Of a stretch of 64,000 bases of DNA, positions 16,525 through 25,014 are shown piece after piece. Below the pieces are notes generated by a model. It saw nothing but the letters and a program-made list of their open reading frames with translations. It was not told where the DNA came from and ran no database searches. Both the position numbers and the translations under genes were made by a program. How positions within the stretch are numbered: the stretch's first letter is position 1; each line of letters opens with the position of its first letter. Location: positions 124,001 to 188,000 of the forward strand of contig NZ_QKUF01000008.1 of NCBI RefSeq assembly GCF_003253565.1. The letters are read 5' to 3'. The DNA comes from Thermosporothrix hazakensis. Its GTDB lineage: Bacteria; Chloroflexota; Ktedonobacteria; Ktedonobacterales; Ktedonobacteraceae.

Positions 16525-16716
16525 ATGGGCTCGGCTCCACAGCAGAAAACACAGCAATCTTTGGCCTGCCTTTCAGGCGTTCAGCGGCGGCTCGCTTTGA
16601 CGCGGTATTCTCTATCCGAGCAGACGAATGAGGCGGAGCGCAAGCGCATCCCCGAACCCGATAGCGCTCGCACGGGCTCGCTGGGCCGCGAAACTGGCAA
16701 ACTCAAGTCACGTTGA
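16525..16716 (+). CDS. doubtful 63-residue ORF
   Basis: ATG 16525 is preceded by GGGAGG at 10-base spacing. The product is Arg/Ser/Glu-rich without hydrophobic segments or known motifs, and a minus-strand frame overlaps it. Reported only because of the SD; a decayed fragment is an alternative. Confidence 0.2.
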   Translation: MGSAPQQKTQQSLACLSGVQRRLALTRYSLSEQTNEAERKRIPEPDSARTGSLGRETGKLKSR

Positions 16717-17001
16717 CTGACAGGTGCCGGGGTCTGATTGCCAGAGAGATCGCTTGTTTGCAAGCATACATCGAAGCAGATCAATACTCGGATCCCGGCA
16801 GCTTCTTCCTTTTCACGCCTTCTCATGACTTTTCCAGGTGCATGAGTGGCTCTTTTATGCCCGAAAAGATAGGCAATACCTGAAAACTGGTTTTATCCTG
16901 TCTCACTATTCTCTACACCTCAGAGTGAGCTAAACTACTATTTTATCGATCGAACACGGGTGCAATACAACAGTATGACCTGTCGAAAGGAGGTACAAAC
17001 T
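16717..17001. other. gap before the ABC transporter operon
   Basis: About 285 bases with no credible gene. The frame of the permease is open upstream to 16960, but that part contains the ribosome binding site and is taken as untranslated. I see no convincing promoter hexamers. Confidence 0.4.
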
Positions 17002-19026
17002 ATGATGCGCTTTCTCCTACCTGCGGCAGGCTCGCTGAAGCCAGAACGCTACTTTTCACGCTGGGATTTCGTGATTATTCCGCTGTTTATGGTGCTTCTA
17101 GCGCTGCTTACCATTGCCTTCAAGGGCGCATCTCGGCCCTTCGATGAGCACACACCAGATCTTCTGGTCAGCCTTGATCCCGTGCATCTGCCTTATTATG
17201 GGCTACGCACCATTTTTCGGATGCTCATTGCGGTACTCTGTAGCCTGCTGTTCACCTTTCTTTACGCCACCGTCGCGGCGAAATCGCGCAAGGCGGAAAA
17301 GGTGCTGATCCCGATTCTCGATTTCTTGCAGTCGTTGCCCATTCTTGGCTTTCTGACGGTCACGACCACCATTTTTCTGGGTCTTTTTCATGGGAATATG
17401 CTTGGTCTGGAAGCGGCCAGTATCTTTGCCATTTTTACCTCTCAGGTCTGGAATATGACCTTTAGCTTTTATCATTCGCTCGTGACCGTGCCGAAAGAAC
17501 TGAAAGAGGCGGCGGCGGTCCTGCGGCTGTCGGCATGGCAGAAATTCTGGAAGCTGGAAGTGCCCTTCTCGATGCAGGGCTTAATCTGGAACACGATGAT
17601 GTCCGTTTCGGGGGGCTGGTTCTTTGTGGTGGCCTCGGAGGTCATCAGCGTCGTGGGGCGCGATCATAGCCAGTATCTGCCGGGGCTTGGCTCCTATATC
17701 GCGCTGGCAATTGATCGCGGGAACATCCCTGCAATGGTCTATGCGGCGCTCGCGCTGCTGCTGCTGGTGCTGCTGTATGATCAGCTTGCCTTCCGGCCTA
17801 TCGTTGCCTGGTCCGACAAGTTCAAATTCGAGCAGTCGGGCGCGCAGGAAAAGCCCGGTTCCTGGATGCTGACACTGATCCAGCGCTCGCGTTTCCTGCA
17901 CACTCTGGCGAGGTTTCCGGCAACGCTCTTTGAGCGCGTGACCCTCTCTACTGGTCGTGGGGACCGGCCCGGCAAGCCGCTTGAGCAGCCAGCGACCACG
18001 CGAAGAAGTGCCCGCTGGACAGACGCTCTCTGGAATGGCGTGATTCTGCTTGGTTTTGTGGCGTTTGCCTGGATGCTTGCGCACTATATGCTTGGTCCAT
18101 CGCTTGGTTTCGCGAACGGGCGGCTGCTGCAACCCAATCCCAACCTGAACACCGGGATGACACCCGAGGTTGCCCGACAGTTCCAGCAGGCCGGCGTCAC
18201 AGTCGGCCAGGATCAGACCGTGTACCTGTCAAACGTGTGCGCAGCAAGCAAGCAGGGAACACAGATCTCACCCGCGCTGAACATGACCTTGCATGCATCC
18301 GGCGTCGCGACGCCCGCCAACCTGCAAGTCCGCTGCGCCGAGGCCATGACAGAGCCCGGACAGGTTGCGATTGCGGAGATTGGAGAGGCGATCGGGCTCG
18401 GCCTGCTGACCATGCTGCGTGTCGCGGTCATGATTGTCATCGCGGCGCTGATCTGGGTGCCGGTTGGAGTCTGGATCGGTCTGCGACCACGCCTCGCCCA
18501 GTCGATTCAGCCACTGGCGCAGTTCCTGGCGGCATTCCCGGCGAACCTGCTGTTCCCGCTGGCAGTTGTGTTGATCGCGCATTTCTCGCTCAACCCTGAA
18601 ATCTGGCTCTCGCCGCTGATCGTGCTTGGTACACAGTGGTACATCCTGTTCAATGTGATCGCGGGAACGCTCAGCATTCCCAATGATCTGAAAGAATCCG
18701 CCCGCGTCATGGGGTTACGCCCCTGGGGCTGGCTCTGGTGGAAGAAGCTCATCATTCCGGGTGTCTTCCCCTCCCTTGTCACCGGAGGTATTACGGCCTC
18801 TGGCGGCTCCTGGAACGCCTCCATTGTTGCAGAGGTGGTGTCCTGGGGATCGACCACGCTGGTAGCAACCGGCCTCGGAGCCTTTATTGCTCGATGGAGT
18901 ACCGGCGAATTCAACCCGCATGTAGCGCTCGGCATGCTGATTATGGGACTGCTCGTGCTCACCTTTAATCGGCTGCTCTGGCGGCGTCTCTATCGACTGG
19001 CCGAAGAGCGTTTCAGCCTGGCATAG
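17002..19026 (+). CDS. ABC transporter permease, two fused inner-membrane domains (NitT/TauT type)
   Basis: 674 residues from ATG 17002, which follows AAAGGAGGT by 8 bases. Two binding-protein-dependent permease domains are fused: the first with the coupling motif EAAAVLRLSAWQKFWKLEVP, the second with the equivalent ESARVMGLRPWGWLWWKKLIIP. Each has about six membrane helices. Between them lies a cytoplasmic linker and, after one further helix, an extracytoplasmic stretch of about 100 residues with two Cys. This is the arrangement of a permease serving as both halves of the pore for nitrate/sulfonate/taurine-like uptake; the solute is unknown. The ATPase gene follows after 46 bases; no binding protein gene is adjacent. 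Confidence 0.88.
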   Translation: MMRFLLPAAGSLKPERYFSRWDFVIIPLFMVLLALLTIAFKGASRPFDEHTPDLLVSLDPVHLPYYGLRTIFRMLIAVLCSLLFTFLYATVAAKSRKAEKVLIPILDFLQSLPILGFLTVTTTIFLGLFHGNMLGLEAASIFAIFTSQVWNMTFSFYHSLVTVPKELKEAAAVLRLSAWQKFWKLEVPFSMQGLIWNTMMSVSGGWFFVVASEVISVVGRDHSQYLPGLGSYIALAIDRGNIPAMVYAALALLLLVLLYDQLAFRPIVAWSDKFKFEQSGAQEKPGSWMLTLIQRSRFLHTLARFPATLFERVTLSTGRGDRPGKPLEQPATTRRSARWTDALWNGVILLGFVAFAWMLAHYMLGPSLGFANGRLLQPNPNLNTGMTPEVARQFQQAGVTVGQDQTVYLSNVCAASKQGTQISPALNMTLHASGVATPANLQVRCAEAMTEPGQVAIAEIGEAIGLGLLTMLRVAVMIVIAALIWVPVGVWIGLRPRLAQSIQPLAQFLAAFPANLLFPLAVVLIAHFSLNPEIWLSPLIVLGTQWYILFNVIAGTLSIPNDLKESARVMGLRPWGWLWWKKLIIPGVFPSLVTGGITASGGSWNASIVAEVVSWGSTTLVATGLGAFIARWSTGEFNPHVALGMLIMGLLVLTFNRLLWRRLYRLAEERFSLA

Positions 19027-19072
19027 GCTCCACTAGCGAAAAACAGAGAAAGGTGCAAGGAGGATATCTACT

Positions 19073-20425
19073 ATGAAAACACTGATCAAAGAGCTTACAA
19101 AGCAGAATACAGCGCGAAACGCGGGCGCTCCTCTTCTCAAAGCAAGCAACCTGACAAAATCGTTTAAAACGCCCGAGGGTCATGATCTGCACGTCCTCGA
19201 AAATATCAACCTGACCCTGCATGAGGGTGAGATTGTGGCGCTGCTCGGTCGCTCGGGGTCCGGAAAGTCCACGCTGCTCCGCTCACTCATCGGGCTGATT
19301 ACGCCCACCACTGGCAGTGTGACCTATCGCAACCGTCCGGTTGTTGGTCCGATGCCGGGTATGGCAATGGTTTTTCAGACATTCGCTCTCTTCCCCTGGC
19401 TGACGGTACAGCAGAACGTTGAACTCGGGCTGGAAACTATGGGTGTTCCAGCGGCTGAACGCGCTCGTCGAGCTCTGGAAGCCATCGACATTATTGGCCT
19501 TGATGGCTTTGAGTCGGCCTACCCGAAGGAGCTGTCGGGCGGTATGCGGCAGCGAGTCGGCTTTGCGCGGGCCCTCGTCACCAATCCCGACATCCTCTTT
19601 ATGGATGAGCCGTTCAGTGCGCTGGATGTGCTGACCGCCGAGCGCCTGCGGAGCGAGCTCCTGGAGCTGTGGCAGAAGCAGCGTATCTCCATGCGCTCTC
19701 TGCTGATCGTCACGCATAACATCGAGGAAGCAGTCATTATGGCGGATCGCATCGTTGTCCTGAGCGCCAACCCCGGGCGCATCCGCGCCGAGATTCCGGT
19801 GACGTTGCCGCGACCGCGCAACCGCGAACAGCCAGAGTTCCGCGAGCTGGTCGAGCACATCTATACGATTATGACGACGCCAGAGAAGCCGACCGCCACG
19901 CCGCTAGCCGGAGCAGATCGCACCTCGATCGCCTACCGGTTGCCGGGCGCTTCTATCGAGCAGCTTGGGAGCCTGCTTGAATTGCTGGCAAAAGAGACCC
20001 ACAAGGGCCGCGCCGATCTGCCGTATCTGGCTTCGTCGATGCAACTGGAAGTTGACGACCTGTTCCCGCTGACCGACGCTGCCGAGCTGCTTGGCTTCGC
20101 CCGGGTCGAGGAGGGCGATATCATCCTGTTGCCAACCGGCCAGACATTCGCGCGCGGCGACACCGAGGAACAGAAGCAGATCTTTGCCAGCCAGCTTATC
20201 GCGCATGTGCCGCTGGTCACTCATATTCAGTCTGTGCTGCACACTCGGCCCGATCACCGCGCACCAGAAGAGCGCTTCCTGCGTGAACTGGAAGACTTTA
20301 TGAGCAGCGAGGACGCCGAAACCCTGCTCTCAACCGCGATCGACTGGGGGCGCTATGCGGAGCTCTTCGCCTATGACTACAATGCAGGCGTGCTTTCGCT
20401 GGAAAGCGAGCAGCCTCAAGCGTAA
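19073..20425 (+). CDS. NitT/TauT-type ABC ATPase with C-terminal regulatory domain
   Basis: 450 residues. The ATPase core has Walker A GRSGSGKST (59-67), signature LSGGMRQ (154-160), Walker B FMDEP (176-180) and the switch His in LLIVTHNIEEA. After about residue 290 comes a roughly 150-residue domain (LGSLLELLAKETHKGRADLP, DDLFPLTDAAELLGFA) that matches the AAA-associated C-terminal domain found on some nitrate/sulfonate-class ATPases and probably gates transport. It energises the fused permease upstream. The start follows AAGGAGG at 19058-19064. A perfect terminator closes the operon. Confidence 0.9.
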   Translation: MKTLIKELTKQNTARNAGAPLLKASNLTKSFKTPEGHDLHVLENINLTLHEGEIVALLGRSGSGKSTLLRSLIGLITPTTGSVTYRNRPVVGPMPGMAMVFQTFALFPWLTVQQNVELGLETMGVPAAERARRALEAIDIIGLDGFESAYPKELSGGMRQRVGFARALVTNPDILFMDEPFSALDVLTAERLRSELLELWQKQRISMRSLLIVTHNIEEAVIMADRIVVLSANPGRIRAEIPVTLPRPRNREQPEFRELVEHIYTIMTTPEKPTATPLAGADRTSIAYRLPGASIEQLGSLLELLAKETHKGRADLPYLASSMQLEVDDLFPLTDAAELLGFARVEEGDIILLPTGQTFARGDTEEQKQIFASQLIAHVPLVTHIQSVLHTRPDHRAPEERFLRELEDFMSSEDAETLLSTAIDWGRYAELFAYDYNAGVLSLESEQPQA

Positions 20426-20432
20426 TGAGAAA

Positions 20433-20474
20433 GAGCAGTGAGAACGTTTGCCCGTTGTCACTGCTCCCTTTTTG
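20433..20474 (+). terminator. rho-independent terminator of the ABC transporter operon
   Basis: GAGCAGTGA (20433-20441) pairs with TCACTGCTC (20458-20466); an inner AACG/CGTT stem extends it; CCTTTTT follows. It lies between convergent genes. Confidence 0.8.
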
Positions 20475-20489
20475 CTGGCGCTGCGAAGC

Positions 20490-22544
20490 TTATGGCTTGC
20501 CAATCGTGAAGGTGATCGCGTCGGGTGAGCTCGGAAGATGCAACCCGAAACCACTCACATGTATCAGGCCCTCTTTCACCCCATACTTCTTTTTGAGGAT
20601 CGATAGCGCCTCATCCTGCGACTTTCCAGCTATATCTTTCGCGGCCTGCTTCTGCACCTCGCTAAACTGATAAATCCAGAGATCAGCGGTGGAGACAGTC
20701 AACCATCCTTTGTTACTGATAATGGAACCTGTGATTTTCGGTTCAAATGCCTTCGAAAGGTTGTAATGCGGACCATACTGCTTCTGCACCTTTTCCTGCA
20801 TATGGTGCAGCATTGCCGCTGTGACCTCCTCCCTGTCATAGGCGACCTGGGAACAGACAAGGGTACCGCTCACCGTCACCGAGGAGGCCGGATCGCCAGC
20901 TTTATGATTATTCTGAAACTTTCGCTCACAGGAAGGGCTATCCAGCAGCACTTCACCGGGGCGCACTTGCTTCTGTATGCTCGCTTCTGCTTCCTTTTGC
21001 AGTTTATTCTGAAGCGCGTTTTCCGCGTTGCTGACATCCACTTCCTGAATAATTGGTCCATCATAGGGATCTTTGCCGCCAGTAAACGCCTCGGGATTCT
21101 CAATATAGACAGTGACGTTTTCGCCCGTTATTTCATAGAGACCCGAAATGGTATAGGGAGCAATATTCCCGACCGTGCCCGCCTTTGTCACTCGCGCATT
21201 CACCGTTGTTGAGCCAATAGAGTTCAGGAAGATATTGGCATCAGTCGTGACTGTCAACCCATTATCCAGGTTGATGATGAGATAGGTGTTGAACAATATC
21301 CGGGGAACACTGGCGTTCGAGAGCACCAGCTTCCCGTGCGCCTCTGTCCCGTCTATATGTCCATTCCTGCTCGCCTTCACCGTCTGCGCCTGTTTGGAAG
21401 ATGTGACGCGGAGCAAGCGACCTTTGAACTGCTGCTGTGCAATATTGCTCTGGCTCGTCAGTTGATAGGGACCCAGAGACTCCGTTACCTGGTGCGAGAT
21501 TGGCGTTATCTTGATCGATGCACTGCTTGCCGGTAAGATGTTGTGCAAGAGGATGCCAAGCGACGCGAGCACGATCACCGCGACCAGAGCAAGGCACCCG
21601 ATACGCAACCCCTTGCGAGGCTTCGCACTGGTTGTGTATGGCGGTGGCGTGGGAAATTGCAGCGACTCAGGCGCCTGCCGGATCGTCGGCTCTTCCTCAC
21701 GCTGGAATACCTCTTCTTCGGGCGCCTCTTCCTCGGGCTCCTCGATTGGTGGCGGCTGGCTGGATACGACATCTTTACGAGCGATACGGATCGTCGGCGC
21801 TTCCGCTATAGCAGACGGGATATCGAGCGCCTTCAATAGATCTTCTATAGTAGAAAATCGTCGCTCGGGCTGCGGGTCACGCGCTTCCAGCAATGCCTGC
21901 TGAATCGCTACGGGAATGGAAGCCTCGAACACGAGCGGCTCCGTCGGTTGCTTTCCGGTTACCAATTCGTACGCGACTCCGGCAAGTGCATAGATATCTC
22001 CCTGCCTGCTGTATGCCTGTTCCGTTGGCGTATAAGGCCGACTGAGCGTGGTATCAGCCGGCTCAAACGGCAGGTATCCGGCAAGCCGAGCCGTGCTGTC
22101 ACCCGTCAATAGAATGGCCTCGGGGGTCAGGCATCCATGCACCAGCCCCTGCTGATGAAGTGCATCCAACGCATGGCCGACCGCTCCAATGATAGCGCGC
22201 ATCTCGTCTATCGAGAAGGGCTGACCGGAGGCAAGCAAGCGCAAACGGGCAGTCTCTCCGCGCGCCACCTCCTCATGAAGCACCAGAAATGGCGCATCTG
22301 CATCCATGCCACAGTCAAGAACGGGAAGTAGTGACGGGTGCTGCACTTCCGTCAGTTTGTGCCCTCGATCCAGAAAGGCATGACGTTCTTGCGCACTCGA
22401 AAAGTGGACCTCGGGCCAGAGCTTGAGCGCCCGGATGTCTCCCTGCTGCTCAATGAGAAACGTCCAGTTTGAGAGAGGTTGCGAAGCAGTCGGCGAAACA
22501 AAGATAATTCGATTTGTCCCTATCGTGTCACCAATATCTTTCAT
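20490..22544 (-). CDS. membrane pseudokinase with baseplate-J-like extracytoplasmic domain
   Basis: 684 residues. Residues about 1-245 form a protein-kinase-like lobe pair: Lys41 in ALKLW is kept, but the HRD loop reads HGCLTPE (catalytic Asp replaced by Cys138) and the DFG position reads AGY, so catalysis is very unlikely. A Pro/Glu-rich linker leads to one membrane helix at about 315-338. Outside, a segment with LTVTTDANIFLNSIGSTTVNARVTKAG then GNIAP resembles the repeat-strand domain of phage baseplate J proteins, followed by an alpha/beta region with two Cys. It is probably a receptor-like or scaffold protein. A -10-like element lies upstream at 22660-22665. Confidence 0.82.
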   Translation of the reverse strand: MKDIGDTIGTNRIIFVSPTASQPLSNWTFLIEQQGDIRALKLWPEVHFSSAQERHAFLDRGHKLTEVQHPSLLPVLDCGMDADAPFLVLHEEVARGETARLRLLASGQPFSIDEMRAIIGAVGHALDALHQQGLVHGCLTPEAILLTGDSTARLAGYLPFEPADTTLSRPYTPTEQAYSRQGDIYALAGVAYELVTGKQPTEPLVFEASIPVAIQQALLEARDPQPERRFSTIEDLLKALDIPSAIAEAPTIRIARKDVVSSQPPPIEEPEEEAPEEEVFQREEEPTIRQAPESLQFPTPPPYTTSAKPRKGLRIGCLALVAVIVLASLGILLHNILPASSASIKITPISHQVTESLGPYQLTSQSNIAQQQFKGRLLRVTSSKQAQTVKASRNGHIDGTEAHGKLVLSNASVPRILFNTYLIINLDNGLTVTTDANIFLNSIGSTTVNARVTKAGTVGNIAPYTISGLYEITGENVTVYIENPEAFTGGKDPYDGPIIQEVDVSNAENALQNKLQKEAEASIQKQVRPGEVLLDSPSCERKFQNNHKAGDPASSVTVSGTLVCSQVAYDREEVTAAMLHHMQEKVQKQYGPHYNLSKAFEPKITGSIISNKGWLTVSTADLWIYQFSEVQKQAAKDIAGKSQDEALSILKKKYGVKEGLIHVSGFGLHLPSSPDAITFTIGKP

Positions 22545-22922
22545 CTTTCACCGTTCTTCTTTCCTTCTACCTCTTCCATAGAAGAGATGATGATACAGAA
22601 TAAGACAGAAATGATTACAGTGAAAAGTACGGAAACATCTTTCTCTCCTGTTCCTCTTCAGTATAGCATTTCTCTCCTTTTCTTTCATATGATCTATCTC
22701 ACATTCTTCTTCTTTGTACTGCTGAGCTTCAGCTGCCCCGCTGATTTTCTATCTATGATCGTTGCACTTACGCTTGAATGATGCCGAAAAGCGGGCTTTC
22801 CTTGAGGAAATCTGTGTTAGCCGAGCAATCACACGGCCCCGGAGGCAGTCCCCACAACCGAAACGCATATCTCTTCGTGCAAGAACTAAGAAGAACCAGG
22901 ATTAGAAAAGCGAGGAAAAAGA
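22545..22922. other. divergent intergenic region
   Basis: 378 bases between the pseudokinase (minus) and the flavoprotein (plus). It holds the minus-strand TATACT element (22660-22665) about 115 bases before the pseudokinase start and T/C-rich stretches. No gene or clear plus-strand promoter was found. Confidence 0.5.
22660..22665 (-). promoter_or_regulatory. -10-like TATACTGAAGAG element before the pseudokinase
   Basis: Minus strand reads GCTATACTGAAGAGG, one of the recurring elements. No strong -35. Confidence 0.4.
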
Positions 22923-24311
22923 ATGGCAAACACAACCTATGATGCTATTATCATCGGCTCTGGCCAGGGAGGCGGCCCCATCGCGACCGACCTGGCGCAG
23001 GCTGGCCACAAGACAGCACTCATAGAACGGGAGCATGTCGGCGGAACCTGTGTCAATGTTGGCTGTACCCCGACAAAAACGATGATTGCCAGCGCCCGGG
23101 CCGCCTATGTGGTCAAGCGCGCTGCCGATTTTGGCGTGTATACCGGACCGGTCAATGTCGATATGCGCCGCGTTCGGCAGCGCAAGCGTGATATTGTCAC
23201 CAGCTATCGTCAGAGCAGTGAGCAGCGCACCGAACAGATCCAGAACCTCGATCTCCTGCGCGGAGAAGCCTCCTTCAGCGGACCCAAAACACTGACCGTC
23301 CGCTTCACCAATGGTGAAACCCGCCAGTTGACCGCCAACACAATTATTATTGATACCGGCGATAGCCCCGCCATCCCCCCGATCGATGGTCTGGATACAG
23401 TTCCATACCTGGACTCAACCTCCATTATGGAGCTGGACAGCGTGCCCGAGCACCTTGTCGTAGTCGGAGCGGGCTATGTCGCGCTGGAATTCGCCCAGAT
23501 GTTCCGCCGCTTTGGCAGTCAGGTCACGATCCTGCAACGGGGCCCGCAGATCCTCTCGAAAGAAGATGAGGATATCGCCAGCGAGATGGCAAAGATCTTG
23601 CAGGAAGATGGGATCACTATTCGCACAGGAACCAGCCCTACCCATGTGCAGAAGGCCGCCGAGAACACGATTCACATCACTGTCAAAAGCGAGAAGGGCG
23701 AGGAGACGCTGACCGCCTCACACCTCCTACTCGCCACCGGACGCAGGCCAAATACCAGACATCTCAACCTTGAGGCGGCAGGCATCAAGACGGATCAGAA
23801 GGGCTATGTTCAGGTCAATGAGCGCCTGGAAACCAATGTCACGGGCGTGTATGCAATCGGCGATGTGAAGGGAGGGCCGGCCTTTACCCATATCTCCTAT
23901 GACGATTATCGCATCTTACGCGCCAACCTGTTGCACCACGGCAGCGCCACTACCCGGGGCCGCCTCGTGCCGTATACGATCTTCACCGATCCCCAGTTAG
24001 GGCGCGTGGGGCTGAGCGAGAAAGAGGCAAAAGCGCAGAACATCACCTACCGCGTGGCCCGACTCCCGATGAGCTCCGTTTCTCGTGCACTGGAAGTAGA
24101 TGAACCCAGAGGTGTAATGAAGGCGCTTATTGATCCTGAAAGCAAGCAGATCCTGGGTTGCGCTATACTGGGAATCGATGGCGGGGAAATCATGAGCATG
24201 ATCGAGATAGCAATGATGGGAAAGCTTCCCTACACCGCGCTGAAAGATGGCGTATTCACGCATCCGACGCTGGCTGAGTCGCTGAACTCGCTCTTCACTT
24301 CTATCGAGTAG
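22923..24311 (+). CDS. FAD-dependent pyridine nucleotide-disulfide oxidoreductase (mercuric-reductase-like)
   Basis: 462 residues, class I flavoprotein disulfide reductase. FAD site IIIGSGQGGGPIA at the N-terminus; redox-active disulfide GGTCVNVGCTPTKTM (CxxxxC); NAD(P)H site VVVGAGYVALEFAQ; second FAD motif GVYAIGDV; and the C-terminal interface FTHPTLAE, with the His-Pro and Glu used in proton relay. The sequence is closer to mercuric-reductase-like proteins than to lipoamide dehydrogenase, but it lacks the N-terminal HMA domain and a C-terminal Cys pair for Hg(II), so mercury reduction is not supported. GAGG precedes ATG 22923. It could reduce a small disulfide or quinone. Confidence 0.9.
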   Translation: MANTTYDAIIIGSGQGGGPIATDLAQAGHKTALIEREHVGGTCVNVGCTPTKTMIASARAAYVVKRAADFGVYTGPVNVDMRRVRQRKRDIVTSYRQSSEQRTEQIQNLDLLRGEASFSGPKTLTVRFTNGETRQLTANTIIIDTGDSPAIPPIDGLDTVPYLDSTSIMELDSVPEHLVVVGAGYVALEFAQMFRRFGSQVTILQRGPQILSKEDEDIASEMAKILQEDGITIRTGTSPTHVQKAAENTIHITVKSEKGEETLTASHLLLATGRRPNTRHLNLEAAGIKTDQKGYVQVNERLETNVTGVYAIGDVKGGPAFTHISYDDYRILRANLLHHGSATTRGRLVPYTIFTDPQLGRVGLSEKEAKAQNITYRVARLPMSSVSRALEVDEPRGVMKALIDPESKQILGCAILGIDGGEIMSMIEIAMMGKLPYTALKDGVFTHPTLAESLNSLFTSIE

Positions 24312-24321
24312 ACGTTTGCTT

Positions 24322-24358
24322 CTATACCGCTTCCTCGGGCAAAGAAGAAGCGGTATAG
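24322..24358 (+). terminator. hairpin after the flavoprotein
   Basis: CTATACCGCTTC (24322-24333) and GAAGCGGTATAG (24347-24358) are perfect 12-base complements. The T-tract after it is weak. Confidence 0.6.
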
Positions 24359-24555
24359 CTCCTCTGTTTCTTCAGCATATCACAAAAATACTTCCTGTAC
24401 TCTTCCTCAAAAAATGAAACTATAGGAAGAACCTCCCACTTCCTTTTCTTCAGAGAAAACCGGTCTCAAAACAGGAGAAAATCGTTTCGCAGATAATCAA
24501 AAAAATTCAAGGAATAGGGCTATCTCTTTGCGCCTTCGAGGACAAGGAGACACAA

Positions 24556-24584
24556 TTGAATTCTTCAATGCTTTCCTGTATAAT
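24556..24584 (+). promoter_or_regulatory. near-consensus promoter with a long leader
   Basis: TTGAAT (24556-24561), a 17-base spacer, TATAAT (24579-24584). This is among the best sigma-70 matches in the window. Predicted start near 24591, some 420 bases before the next start codon at 25015. Confidence 0.7.
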
Positions 24585-24590
24585 ATGCCG

Positions 24591-25014
24591 CAAAGCAGCT
24601 CGGCATTGTTTCAGCAAAACAGGAAGCTATGACAAGCGCTCTTTGCTGCACGCACGAGCAGAAAAAAGGAGAAAGCACCGACGATGGGGGTCAGAAAGAG
24701 GTGCCTTTCCTCAGAAAAGGGAAGATGAGGAATATGATATCTCCTCGTTTCTCTGTGTTGGTCTGAGAGCCGTTTCTTTTGCCCCCTCTTCCCATACATC
24801 GCCGCATTGGGGCCATACGATGAGTCTACTGTATATCAAGCAAGCGTCCAATGACTGGAACAATGCGGCACAGAACCGTGCTGATCTCTGGCTCAGATTA
24901 TAGATCATTGATGGATTTACGATACAGTAAAACTGAAGTTCGTCTCCGGTGAGGCTGCCTCACCCGATTTCAGGAACAGGCAAACAATGAATGAAGCACC
25001 AATAGAGGAATGGT
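24591..25014 (+). other. long untranslated leader or small RNA region
   Basis: About 420 bases without a credible gene. A 115-residue frame here begins inside the promoter and has no SD, so it is rejected. The leader has folding potential, notably GGTGAGG (24948-24954) with CCTCACC (24958-24964), a tight hairpin 50 bases before the kinase-like gene. It could be a regulatory leader or an independent RNA. Confidence 0.4.

Noticed and set aside
20490..22544. Prophage or contractile-injection baseplate gene
   Set aside because: Only a single baseplate-J-like domain fused to a kinase-like protein and a membrane helix is present; no other tail, sheath or capsid gene is near.
22923..24311. Mercuric reductase (merA) and mer operon
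   Set aside because: The MerR genes here are far away, and the flavoprotein lacks the N-terminal HMA domain and the C-terminal Cys pair needed for Hg(II).
24556..24903. 115-residue frame before the pseudokinase-WD40 gene
   Set aside because: Its start lies inside the TTGAAT -35 box and it has no SD; composition is erratic.
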